Assembly (NCBI GenBank): GCA_019096065.1
Contig: JAGUCH010000001.1
Span: forward strand, 8,122,001-8,186,000
Length of the DNA: 64,000 nt
Direction: 5' to 3'
Source of the DNA: Paracyclopina nana
Lineage: Eukaryota; Arthropoda; Copepoda; Cyclopoida; Cyclopettidae
The translations under genes were made by a program, and so were the position numbers. The notes below the pieces were generated by a model. The model was not told where the DNA came from. It made no database searches and saw only the letters and a program-made list of their open reading frames with translations. This document shows positions 1-12,094 of this stretch, in pieces (the first letter of the stretch is position 1; every line of letters starts with the position of its first letter).

Positions 1-1738
1 GCCACATAAACGAACTCGCAAGAAGAATAAGAAGGGGTTGAAGACAAATGGACAACAAAGGGAATTGGAATTTGAGCTTTGAAAAGCATGCTGCTCCTCG
101 TGACTCTGGTCCAGCCAATGCCCTCCGGCTCATTAAGGTCGTTGGTTGGCATTATTATGAGTTTAGGACCCTTTTTCCACCAATTTCACACTTGTCACGC
201 CAATTTATTCCTGGAATAAAGCTCAATTTATGGATGACCATTGGGAAATTCCTCCTGGCAGCCACTCGATTAGAATTTCTTCCAGATCCAGGAATAAAGC
301 TCAATCTCGCAATCCGGTGGTATTGCTTTAATTTAGAGGAGCATAGCGATGAGTTGGAAATTCTCCACAGCTCGGATCTACATGGCTACTTGATCATCTG
401 AGCCTCGATAATTGATGGAAATCCGCAAGATTTCATTTCGGGCGGTTGATAAACGCGCTTGTCCATCCATCGAGACATGTCATTATTTATGCCGCATGTT
501 TGCGAGAGAAATTCATTTAGCCAGGCAGTGCACGTTTCAAAAAGAAGGGGGCCCACATCATCATAAGTAGTAAAGTTCAAGTGCCAAACCGGCATCATTC
601 ATCAGAGACATGCTCAATCCGAGAGGTTTGAAATTAATTTCCAGCTGGCTTAGCATTTCTTCACCTGCATCGATCGCAGGCTTTTTGGAAGAAAATTTGG
701 AAACTTGGGTGTCACCCCCGAAAGGCCAACACCTACCCCCTGCCATCAGCCATGCATTTAACGCGAGAGTAGATCGAAGTGAAAACGGGCGTTAAAAGAC
801 ACAAAGTTTCCAAGCTGGCTGGCGGGATGATGATGTTTGGCTTTACACCGCGCGGAGAGGGCATATTTAGCATAATGAATAAATTGCGGGTTTCAGCCCA
901 CCCATGATCACTTTTTCAAAATATCAAGACATTTGTAAGCTCAGATGGTGTGAAACTGATCAGGGAAAAATGCCATCACGGAGAGGAAAATCCAAACCGT
1001 ATCGGAATTGGCCTCAGTCACTTTTAATTTGGCTGGCGTAATTTAATGCGGTCTTTCGGCTCAACGATAATGATTGTCTTTCGCACTCTCTCTCAGGTCT
1101 CTCATCATCAAGCGAGCTGGTATTATTTGCTGGAGGAGGAGTTCTAGGGAGTCACAACTATGTGGCATCATTGCTGTGTGGTCCCATACACCTCGATCAT
1201 GACAAGCTTTGAAAAATTCTCAAAATTCGGCCGGTCTCGAAAACAACGAGAGACCGAACACCGACCGGCTGAGATGTGGGCATTTTTGAAAATTTGGCCA
1301 TTCTCGCAACCTCCCGAGAGATATATTTCGCACAGCCATCAGGGCACATCATCAGCGATTGGAAAGTTGGAAGTCAATCGGAAGCTGCTATGTAATGATT
1401 GCCATGCCCGAAAGGTGTCTAATGAAATGTGATTGCACCAAAAGGTATAATCAATGTGTGATGATATTGTGCGCGCGAAGAAAGTGAGTGGTAGCAATTC
1501 GGGACACATCCTCTTCATCCATACCTCTTGATTGACACCTAAATTAGAGGGTCGCGCCGAGTCAGAGATTATTGGCCTATCACAATTTTGTCACTTTGGG
1601 AAAATTGGAACCAATCATGTCAATGAAATGAAAGAGATCTGCTGCAATTTTCCTTTCAGTATCTTTTGTCATTTCAGCCTGCTCCAGGGGAATTGCTTCG
1701 TCACGAGCAAATTAGTGGAGGACCTGCGACGGAATTGC

Positions 1739-1755
1739 TGTTGTTGTTGTTGTTG
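1739..1755. repeat. (TTG)n microsatellite
   Basis: An imperfect trinucleotide run of TGT/TTG units lies in otherwise unremarkable sequence. Confidence 0.8.
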
Positions 1756-4681
1756 GCGATCGAGCTGGCCAACAACGCACGACCTGAAGCCTCAAAAACT
1801 CATCAAAATGCAGATTATAGTCGGGCCAAGTGTCCACCTTGTTATCACCTTTTGCATTGCTAATTAGCATTTTTGCCGATTTCAAATGCACAGCGCGCGA
1901 GCAGAGATTCCATTTTCTTTGTTTTGAGAACGGGCTCATTATGAGAGATAGCTGAATCACATGCTGCTTTTTCATATTTAGCTGCGGTTATTTATATGTG
2001 TGATGCTTTTGTCTTTAGTCATGGTATCTGGACACCCCGAACGCGAAATGGATGTGTCGAGTTCACATCTTGTGATTATAGCTGCTATTCCCGTGAGAAT
2101 GCAACAGACGCGAATGTCATCGTTATTTGAGCCAGGATTAATTGACAACCAGATAAGATATATATATGCCGTTGTGTGCTGGCTCCAGCTTAGGGCCAAA
2201 CTCTTCTTACTAGCATTGTATTATGGCCATGCATGCAGCCAGGCTTTGCTGGAGATGGAATGATTTTTCATACACTTCACTAGCTCACTTAAATTGAAAC
2301 AAAAAATATCATGCATTCGACATCACGCTGAAAATGTGGTGTGGATTTCCAAATCCATATTGAGGAGCAGATGATGGTCGTGACCCAGGAGTAAACCACA
2401 TTAGCTACTTGTTCCAGAATCAATAAAAGCCAATCACGAGCAGTTTCCCCGATCCGCCACGACCCGAATTCGTGAAAATTCCACAAACATGACACAAATG
2501 ATCCTTGTTATGATTGCCCCTTTATTCAGCATTGCTCATACTGCAACAATATCATCTTGTGGTCTGATTTCATTATGGCTGCTACATTGTTAGTGTGCAT
2601 ATATTTCCCCAAGGGGCAAATGCCACTCGTAACCCCTTTGGTCACTTACTCGATCCCCCTTCTGCTACTTAGCATTGTTTGGACTTTGTCGTCCCTGAGG
2701 GACGAGACCTCGCGGTCCCATATGGATCGTAACCCGTTCGCTCTTATGCCAACGGCCATCAACTTCTTCTTCCTTCGTTACTCAGCTCCAACAGCCTAAT
2801 TGATGAGACATCCGTATTCACGAATGCATCTAATGAATGGTAGCCGCAGGGTTGACTGCTGCTAATTTGGGCCATTGTCATATTTTCACTTCCAAAGGCT
2901 AAGGTCACGTGACCTATGCCGAACGTACGCGCTTTTGCGATGAAGGTCAGCATCGAAATCAGCTGGCTTCCTCTTTTGCCATGATTTAGGCAAAGCAGGC
3001 AAGGTCTGGAGGAAAAAATGGAATCGAGCACTTTGTTGCGTGCTCCTCCTCGTTCCGAGGTTATTCACACCTCACTACAACATCTACTACTCATATTGAT
3101 TGAGTCTTCAAACCGCCTCAAAAAGGTCTGGCAACAGCTTTCATTTACATGTGGTAGTAGTTGTCTTTCATTATCAGTGATTGTTCACGTTCTTCCCACA
3201 CATTATTCAATGAGGAGAAGGAGAAGGGGTTGCTGCAATATACAGCGCGGCCATTGTTGTAATGTCATAGACACATATTGGAAAATGCTTTCTCAGTGCA
3301 GATGATCGAGCCGTCCACTATCGGATTGCTCCCTTCGTTCTCAATACACATACGTGTGTATCTGTCAATGGTCATCTCGTCAAGTGTCCTTTCATTGACC
3401 CACTCACTAACATGAGAGAGCGAAAACTAAAAGGGTTCCTGCTTTGTTTGCACCCACACCCAAAAGTATATATGATTGCTGACCATTGCCCCTATTCATA
3501 TTTATGCGTAATATTTTACCAAAAAATACCCTGTTGAAAATTATAATGCAAGTATATCAGCTTCGCTCGTAGCATGCCAAATGTGAGAAAAGAGCAGATG
3601 AGAAGGACCAAACATCAGGGATGGTAACTGTAGTGGACACGACGGTGCATTGCAATGCTCTAAGCTACTTATGTAAATGGACAAACTAAGGATTATTTAT
3701 ATAGTACGGGGAAAACGGTATGATTGGCTGCTGTCACCCCTTATTTTGGCTGCATGCTAAACACGTGACTTCACAACAAACACAACCAACAGATTATAGG
3801 AGCTTCAGCTACATACATAGCTGGCAGATCGAAGGACAATAAATGAAGTAAATTCCTCAGAGGGTCCTATTTTGATGCACAGCTGCTTTTTGGCTGCAAT
3901 CAACGTAATGAGCACACAATACAAACACCAATTGTCACTGTTACATGCAATCACGCGAGACAGACAACCGAGCATGGTACAATTTCCCATCATCATCTTC
4001 CTCCGCTAGATTTATTTGGGACAAAAATTACTTTTTATGGTCAGTACGGCCACCACACTCTATTCTAAGGGCTGTTGCATGTCTCAAACATTGCATTGCA
4101 TTGATCACACGAAGAAGAAGACTGGTTTGACAAAGGGTTTGTTAACAACAACGTTCCACTACAAGATAACAAACTTGCTTGCCGGTTGACTTTACAATGC
4201 CTAAACACGAAACGAAAATAATAAGATGGATCAACTCCATCAGTTTTATTGGGCACCTCGAGGCTCTTGAAGCACAAAAGAGTGATCAAACTGCTCCACA
4301 AATTGCAATTATCTAGAATTTTATTCAACGGGACTCTCAAGCCCATGTACGCATGAGAAGAAAGCTTTGTTGTGATTCGTCGTCTTGGCCTTTGCATGAC
4401 ATGGCCGAGGGCGGTGACAAACTGTGACAATAGAAAGCAGAGAAAAGAAAATGGGGTGGACCGCGAGCCGAGCTAGAGAAGCTAGTGCATGAGAAAACAA
4501 ACGCGTATGTCGATTGAAAAGCCGATTCTATTGGCCGATAATGTGGCCATGAAGGCTGCTGCTCGCGATTTTGGGTCCAAATCATAAATGCAAATTATGC
4601 ATGACATGGCTCAATAATGTCGATAATTTCCACGTGCTCACAATTTCCATATCCAATTGGCAATTCTTTATACATTTGTGT

Positions 4682-4693
4682 GCGCGCGCGCGC
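4682..4693. repeat. (GC)6 dinucleotide run
   Basis: An alternating purine-pyrimidine GC run is flanked by GTGT and CATG. Such runs can adopt Z-DNA, but no function is implied. Confidence 0.8.
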
Positions 4694-6034
4694 ATGAATG
4701 GCGGTAGTAGTAGCTGACTTTTGACATGCTTTGATGCTTTCTTTTTCTGATATAAAAGCATTCGTTTGGTTGTCATGTCAAATTCTTCATGACAATCGTG
4801 ACGGTTTATCTATGCCATTGTTTGCAGAAACAGAGCAGGGGATATTACTATTCGATGAATATCATGTGCGTATAGGACACCACAAAAATTGTATTCAAGA
4901 GCATTTTGCTGGCACCTTATCAAGCAGATGTGTCGGTCCTCGCGTCCTCGCAGTGGCCTCGACTCTCGGCGGAATTGCCCGTCCTCATTTAATTCCGAGG
5001 CTAAATGAGAGGGCTTCTCCCAAGAGATGAAGTAGCACTACTTTTCTTTGACACTAAGGACCTCCACTAATATGAACTAATCCTCGGAGGACTCGGACGG
5101 ATCAAGAACTTTGGACGTTAGAACAGCCTAATGGTCACGTCATCCTGCCGCAGCAGCAGCCTCTAATTCCTCAGCTACAACAAAAATCACCTGAATGACC
5201 CTCATTACAAGTTAATGGCCTCTAACAACACATAAAAAGATCAAATGGATGTCATTCAAGAGGGTGCTTGATTTTAATTGAGTCCACTTTTTGCTTCCGA
5301 GCGAGAATTGAATTCAGGAGAAGAACAAGGAGGATAAATTGCGCTCTGTTTTTCGGCTCCTTTTTTCGGGTAGCACACATTTGCATTTGAAGGGACCGCG
5401 TGCGCTTGGAGCCCGGCCGATCACAAATCGAGTAGGAACGATTTATCAACTTCCTTTTCTGGTGTTGAGGCTTCTTTGCAGAGCTGCAACAGTCACGAGT
5501 CGTCCATTATGTTGTCCATACTTTATTCAATAGATATGAAGAGCATCGTTTCTGAAGAAGAAGCAGCAGCTTTAAAAAGTGACAGGGCAACATTCTTTCA
5601 TGTATAAAAACAGGACCAAATAATTGATGATACGGGCCAAATTATCGATTAGAGAGAATGAGATGGACTCTATATACGAGAACATACTTTTTCAAGCGGG
5701 CCGCCGCCTAGCACAGCTTGCTTTTGACACAACAAAGGCTGTTTTGGACAGAAATTGGCCGTTTTCTCGCCGCCACCCACTCGCGAGCCTAGCTGGTAAA
5801 CACCGAGCATAAACAAACACTCGATCTACCTCATATCCGTTACGCTCTCCATCTTTAGGGCCGTTTAATGAAAACATATACTCATTATTAAAATTGAAAG
5901 GTGGAATTAAATTCGAGTAGAAGTGGGTAGCAGTGGCTCTGGCACATTTCCCGGAAGCGTCAGCTTAAAAATTCGTTCGGGTCCCGACAAGAAGCCAATC
6001 ACTTGATGGGTAATTAATGGGGCCTCAAAAAGGT

Positions 6035-6054
6035 CACACACACACACACACACA
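6035..6054. repeat. (CA)10 microsatellite
   Basis: Ten perfect CA units, the longest pure dinucleotide repeat I saw in the first 15 kb. Confidence 0.95.
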
Positions 6055-6184
6055 GATTTCACTTATGGGGCGTTGTCAAAATTCAGCACATTTCTTCATA
6101 GCATGATGGCAGGTGAAGTCGCTGCCAAATTGAGGAAGCCGCCATGAAAAAGATATTCCGCTTCTGCGTAATTTGCCCTTAATA

Positions 6185-6198
6185 AGAGAGAGAGAGAG
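6185..6198. repeat. (AG)7 microsatellite
   Basis: Seven perfect AG units. Confidence 0.9.
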
Positions 6199-7354
6199 TG
6201 ACACCCTCATGATCAGGTGATTTGATATTTGCATGTCTACCTCTCATGAACCGGGGTCAGCCGCAAATACATCCCTGATGATGGCCCCAATTTTCCTTTG
6301 CCGCTGCCCCGCGAATATCGATCGCGAGCATGAGGACTTTATTTTTCAGCAGCCGCAGCAGCCTCAACGAGGCCACGGACTATGATTATGGTGCGGCAAA
6401 TGGTGCCGACTTGATGGATGGAACGGTGAGGCTGGGGAACAAGACCGAAAATGTAAGCAGCAGTGGAGCGGTTCATTTTCAAAGATCAATTCTATATTCG
6501 ATAAACTGCATTACTTGCGGCCAGTCAAAACGACAAAAGCAATTGCCTTTTCTTTTAACATCAGTTGAGGAAATAATTTTTTTATTTTTTAAGCTGCAGG
6601 AGTTTTCATCAAATCTTCTTGATTATGAAGCAATTTCTTATTAGATACTAAAAATCAGCACCTCCAACCACGGAAGCCATCGGATCTTGAGGGTAAAACT
6701 CGAGGAGACTCGGAAAAGGACTCTCTCCTCGTGCTGTTTAGCCATTAAGAGTCCCGTGCTTGCATCACATTATCCCCCAACAGCTCATATATATTTCTTA
6801 GGTTATGACATCACTAATGGTGGCGTGATCCCCATCAGAGCGTGAAACCTGCTTTCCATAAGTGCAAAATCTGAAAAAGTCCTGACCCTTGGTTTCAGCT
6901 CCGGAAACGCGAGCCATCCACCATTTGAAAAGCCACGACGGACAACCATGGCGAATAGCCAGCTTGATGACTTTATTGTCGCAGCACCACGCTTCATTAC
7001 CCCCTCACGAGCGGTAGCTAGATGCACGAGTAAGGATGATGGCCAGGAAGACATCGATCCTCCGTGCTCCGATTGATGCCATCATATAAAAAGCTCGCTC
7101 TTTTCTTTTTTAAAGGGACACCGCCATTTTTAAGTTGACAGCGAGCAATGTGACTCAGCCTTTGAGGAGTTGGAAAGGATTTTCGCGATCATTCTTGGCC
7201 AATGCAGAAATGACGCGAGATGATTAACCCAGATGACAAATGGACATTTTTCCTTATGAACAAACCCACTGTGAGCGCACGTTGTCCTGGCGAGTGAGTC
7301 ACTTCTGTGCGCCATTGTCAAAGCACAAAGGCGAAATCAATTGACTTTTGCGGA

Positions 7355-7368
7355 AGAGAGAGAGAGAG
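7355..7368. repeat. (AG)7 microsatellite
   Basis: Seven perfect AG units just before an A-rich stretch. Confidence 0.9.
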
Positions 7369-7687
7369 AAAATGACTACTTTTTCTCCCTGACAGGAAAG
7401 GCTTCCAGCGTTATTCTGTTTGCTCATTCTTGGCAAAAAGGGATCCAATGGGTTGTGTCATCTGTGGCTTGGCCAGCCAAGTCTTGGCTTTCCCCTTTAC
7501 TTGCAGGAAAAGATAGGCGGACCTGGCCTGTTTGGCCTTCCCTATACGTATATGTCCGTTCCAAGCCTCGACAGGGTGATACTTTTTGCCGAAAAGACTC
7601 TGTGCGATGCTACCAGCGCTGATAAGCCATTTTCCTCTGTGAGCGTACAAGAAAAATGATGCGGTCACGCAGATGATGCATCCTTTC

Positions 7688-7791
7688 CAGTTTTCAGCCT
7701 TGTCATTTCAACGTTGGCTTTCTCAAGATGGGTAGTCAACAGCTGAAAAGGGAGTGATTGATTTTCTCGTCTCAAGAAAGGCTGAAAACTG
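7688..7791. repeat. Inverted repeat, 14-bp perfect arms
   Basis: CAGTTTTCAGCCTT at 7688-7701 is exactly complementary to AAGGCTGAAAACTG at 7778-7791, with a 76-base spacer. A transcript could fold into a long-looped hairpin. No transposon ends or target duplication are visible around it, so origin and role are unknown. Confidence 0.7.
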
Positions 7792-8337
7792 AACCTGCTC
7801 ATTTGTTGACATTTCTAGCGCCAAGTGAGCTCTCGCACTTGTTCATCTTTCGGGGGTAACAATCCGCGCGCTGTCTTCTTAGCACGTGTTCTGAAACAAC
7901 AAAATGCTAGACTAATTTTTGTCGCGAATAACAGCAGTGGCCCTCCCATGACGTAAGATAACATCAAACAAACTCTAATTACGGACCGACCGGCAAACAT
8001 TCCAGACTAATGATGCTCATAGGAAAAAAATGGAGTGAGATGTGACTTCTTCTAAAGGGGGGCGGGCAAAAAATCATAACCCAACTTGTTGAAAGCTTTC
8101 GAAATTGACTTTCGGCAGCACATGACTTTTATAGTGCGCACATTCTTGGCCTATCGCGATGATGGTGATGACTCCCTGTCTGTCTGCTGTTGATGGCAAA
8201 TTTGATGATATTCATGGGCAGTTGAATGCGAGATGGAGAAAAACTGCTGGGGTTGCAATAATATCAGTTGACTGACCCCTGTAGCCTGGGGCACTTCTGA
8301 CAAACTGCCCACTTTCCGGGGAAATCACGTCTTTTTC

Positions 8338-8421
8338 CATCTGATATTCATAGTGTTTCTGATGGACAGACATTTCACATCTCATGCATGGGCAACAACA
8401 AAAGCCCATGAATATCAGATG
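8338..8421. repeat. Inverted repeat, 14-bp perfect arms with nested hairpin
   Basis: CATCTGATATTCAT (8338-8351) pairs perfectly with ATGAATATCAGATG (8408-8421). The right arm begins inside a second, smaller palindrome in which CATGGGC and GCCCATG are separated by 10 bases. Two mutually exclusive folds therefore share one arm. Function is unknown. Confidence 0.7.
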
Positions 8422-10039
8422 ATTCAGCTTGGTCAAGTCTTTTCAAAAAAGGGGAAAAAGAAACTTTTATACAGCAGCAGAAGCAGTTGTAAGGATGGAG
8501 AGCTGAGCTACTTTTTGTGCAAAACTTTCCGGTATCATTTGACATTCAAAGTGAAGTGTAATGGACACTTGTGACAGGACCCATCTACTGGTGCTTTTTT
8601 GACAGCACTTTGCATCTTCTTCCTCAATTCGGTTTGATGTGAATGGTAGCAGTGGAAAACTGATGGGAATTGCGCGTTACAAAAATGAAAGAAGAGAAGG
8701 CAAAAATCGTGTGAAGACGTTTGGTGAACTCGTATCCCCTGTGTGTGTTCTAAAAGGCAGCTAGCTTGGGCTGTGTCTTATAGCGAACAACGATGATAAA
8801 TGAAATTCCTTGCGTCATGCAGCGACCAAGACCAACTTTGATCAGGAACGTGAATCACAGGGTTAAGTTCTGGGAGCTGGGGGTGACGTTAAAAGGGGGA
8901 AGTAGAGTAAAAAAGTTGCGCAAAATAACAACAAATCTCCTTTTGAACTAGCGCGCGCCATCAGAATTACACAGCATAAATTATTTCCAGAAAACAAATC
9001 CAAGCTAGTAGCTCCTCAGATTTGAATCTCTAGCCTCGCCAGACCAAAATTGCCCCTCGAGGGAAAAAATCTGAGCGCAAAAATCCACCTTATTTTTAAT
9101 TAGCTGCAAAAATCGAGCAGAACGTGTGCGTCGTGAGCTGGCTCTCGCATAAATATGAGAGCACTTTCGGGAGACATAGGAGGGGAATAAAAGGTTCAAT
9201 AACAATATCTCTGTGTGTGCGACAGAACGCACCGCGGCAGTAATTACCCATGGCATTCCAAGATGGCCGAAATTTGGCATGGCAAAGAAGTGATATTTCA
9301 TCACGATCTTAGATAACGTCACAGCTTTGTCTCCGCCCCTTGGTTTGGTTGAAGTATCTGCTGCCCAACCGAACGAGCTGCAAGTATGTCGTCCAAGAAG
9401 TTGGTGGTGCTGCTGCAAAAGTCAACCATAAACGAGTCAGACAAAGAAGAACTAAACGAGCAACTCCTCCTCTTCCAAGAGAGGACCAGCTGAGATTCTT
9501 ATCACCATCCAAAGACTTCTTCTTGCCATCATGACTTTGAGCACACTCTTCGAGACAATGATGCACTGTGGCCAGAAGCCATTAAAAAGCGAGGAAAAAC
9601 CAGAACTTAACAATGACGAAAGCGTGACTGCGCAATCAGATACGCTATAGCCCGTTCTTCGTTGCTGATGACAGCTGTTTGTTGTTTACATTTTGACCGG
9701 CGCGCACACAGTGGCCCACGCATGCTCATTGCTTAGCAGCAACAACAATCGTTTTAATCGTTGGTATCACAGTGTGGTCGTCGTCTTGGTTGTGGGGCGA
9801 CCAGCCCTGGCAGGTTTCCGAATGGAGTTGAGAAGACAAAGTTCTTGGCATGGCTGGTCACCCAGGCAGCAGCAGCAGCACCAGCCAGTTGAGCATCTTC
9901 AAAGAAGACTCCACACAAAACCTGATCTGAATAGACAATTTGGGGTCTCTAACGTTCCTTTTGCGTTCCCTCCTCCCCTCGATCCATGTGCAAACACTTC
10001 AGAGAAGAACAATCCATGGGGATTTACGCCCTTGTGTGC

Positions 10040-10069
10040 CAAAAAAATCAACAAAGGCTGATTTTTTTG
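10040..10069. repeat. Stem-loop, 11-bp perfect arms
   Basis: CAAAAAAATCA and TGATTTTTTTG flank an 8-base loop. The stem is AT-rich. It looks like a terminator, but in a eukaryotic context this has no established meaning. Confidence 0.7.
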
Positions 10070-10424
10070 CAAATCTTCACTTCTTGAGAGGCCGGAGAAA
10101 AAAGGACTGATCCTTGATTTTCTTTCCTCAGCTACGAACTGAGAGCTAAAGCAGGAGTTGGGCTCAGCACGGTCCCAACTAGGACATAAATTAAATGCAT
10201 TCAATCTCAGTCTCCCCGGCTTTACAACAGACAGTCGTCGCTCAAAAATTCATGGATCAATTTGGAAAATCAAACATTTTTATTCTGCAGCGCAGTTCTA
10301 GGTACTTGGATATTATTGGGTGTAGTTCCACTACTTCCAGCCATGTTTTGTCTAGAACTCTTTTCAGCCCGCTGAGAAGAGCAATTTCATGAGCATGGCT
10401 AAAATATTCTCTTGCGTAGAATAT

Positions 10425-10451
10425 AGCATACTACACATGCGGTAGTATGCT
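10425..10451. repeat. Stem-loop, 10-bp perfect arms
   Basis: AGCATACTAC (10425-10434) and GTAGTATGCT (10442-10451) surround a 7-base loop. Confidence 0.75.
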
Positions 10452-11522
10452 TGGAATTAATTCAAGAACGGCGAACTATGACCATAAAGCGTCATCAAAT
10501 GGCCATTGGTTTTTGGGTCTGCACATTTTTCGAGCAGGTATTTATCATTGGCCATGGCCCTCAGTGGGACCATATCGGCCGACTATTGTAGATTTCCCGA
10601 GGGAAGAAAAAAACGAGCCTTCTTCTTCGGGCTGCTGCTATATGCATAGTCGTGACAATTATCTCCGCCGCATCATCAAGCTTGTTGTTAGCTTTGGTTG
10701 GAGCACCAACTGCTTTCCCACTGCAATGAGTACACACACACTCACGGGAGGACATAAAAATTAGGAGGACCCATTTTTTTCGCCATTTGCTTGCTGCTCC
10801 CCTCTGAATTCCCAACAACTACTATAAATAACTGCCAATAATAAGACTAACAACACTTGGAGAAATAAAATAGATCTTCATTGTTGCGGAAAATAGCAAC
10901 ACAGATGGACAATGATGATGATTGTGTCACTGCTTTGGACATGTGCACGCGGTAATTTGATTACACGTTTATGTACCAGTCATAATTCACCCCTACTACT
11001 GCTCACTGGCAAGTAGTATATGGCCAGAGTTGTAATGAGACGTTGGATTGTTTGATAGATACACAACTGTACGAAAAACCGTTGAAAAAAAATCATCTTT
11101 TTCGCCCGCAAAGTCATCACCATTATTTTACGCTGTTGAGTCTATTTTTTAGTGAGCAGCAACAGAATTTATGCTTTACTGACCGTGACCCTGACCCCAG
11201 AGGTTATACATTGTGAGCAAAATTAGAGCATTTGCGCCTTTGTTTTGAAAGCGACACCAAATAATGATGATGATGATGCATGCACCCCTTTCCATAATTA
11301 GGGGGTAGCTTTAACAATAACTGGATGGCAGCAAAAGTCCAATCTTCAAAGCGTTTCTGGCCCAGCAGCGTAAGTGTGGAATGTCTTCCTGAAAGTGAAA
11401 ACGCAGCTAATTTAACTTCCGCTCATCCATCAAGCAGTACATCGCTTGGACATGGCGAAGCTGTGAAAATTGGCGCTCGTGCGGCTTGCCACTTAATCTA
11501 CTAATGTCCTCCGCATGCATAC

Positions 11523-11734
11523 CACACGCGCAGCCCTTGGGAGGCAGCAGCAAATGTCTTGACAGCTGCTTTCAAAGTCCCCATTGTCTTGTTGACCTGG
11601 CCACAGATGTCCGGAAGAGTCTCCCACTGTTTCCCGCAAAGACTTTTGACCAAAAAGCAGATGTCATTGTTTTCCTCATCCAAGAGCGGAGCACGTGCTG
11701 CAAAGGTCAAGAAATTGTTTTTCTTCTCCTCCTT
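11523..11734 (-). CDS. Candidate orphan exon, unknown protein
   Basis: I do not recognise this. On the minus strand an open frame runs across this interval with codon choice that looks more coding-like than most other long frames here, rich in AAG, GAG, GAC, CTT and CAG. It predicts about 70 residues of soluble character, including the stretches NDICFLVKSLCGKQW and DICGQVNKTMGTLK. An acceptor-like CAG at 11735-11737 precedes it and a GTATGC donor-like site at 11517-11522 follows, which is why these limits were chosen. The open frame itself extends further upstream to about 12016, but that part looks less protein-like. No neighbouring exon could be joined to it, so it may be a fragment, an isolated exon or chance. 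Confidence 0.28.
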
Positions 11735-11858
11735 CTGGCTCCAGATCGTGCCCGGAATAGATGAGCACGGTGGGGGTGGCGGCCTCGCAAACTGCCCATG
11801 GCCACGGTGGTTCGGCCGCACTGATTGGCCTCTGTGCAAGTGATGGTATCTACACGTC

Positions 11859-12094
11859 ATTAGACGTCCCATGTCATCATTTAGACGTTGATTGCTAATG
11901 TTGCTTTCACTAAGCTCGCTCCTCGGCCTGTCAACCTCGCTGTCACGGTTGCAGCTCAAAGGGGAAATGGAAAATGGCCGACATGTCTTGATGTGTCTAT
12001 AGTCCGGTCCTGTCACGTGCTGTAATGGCCACTATACCAGGCGAAATGGACACACGGAGCAATGAGCAGAAACACAAGACGTTCATCAGACGTC
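11859..12094. promoter_or_regulatory. Cluster of AGACGT motifs
   Basis: Four AGACGT hexamers sit within about 240 bases. Two occur at roughly 11862 and 11883 in CATTAGACGT-like contexts and two at roughly 12076 and 12088 in AAGACGT and CAGACGT contexts. Clustered short motifs can mark an enhancer, but no factor is assigned and chance is possible. Confidence 0.2.

Larger units (their letters stand above)
1..7687. other. No supported gene; non-coding sequence
   Basis: I see no exon, RNA gene or recognisable transposon here. Open frames are short, overlap one another on both strands and lack convincing splice or start context. The stretch holds scattered microsatellites (listed separately) and a 15-base direct repeat, GGAATAAAGCTCAAT, at 213-227 and 291-305 (78-base spacing). 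It could be intergenic sequence or a long intron. Confidence 0.6.
7792..11522. other. No supported gene; non-coding with several inverted repeats
   Basis: No coding region could be supported. Three perfect inverted repeats in this stretch are listed separately. The largest open frame (9005-9418, minus) has no recognisable domain, no good start and a composition like its surroundings. Confidence 0.55.

Noticed and set aside
9005-9418. 137-codon open frame on the minus strand
   Set aside because: No good start and no protein-like pattern; overlapping frames are equally open.
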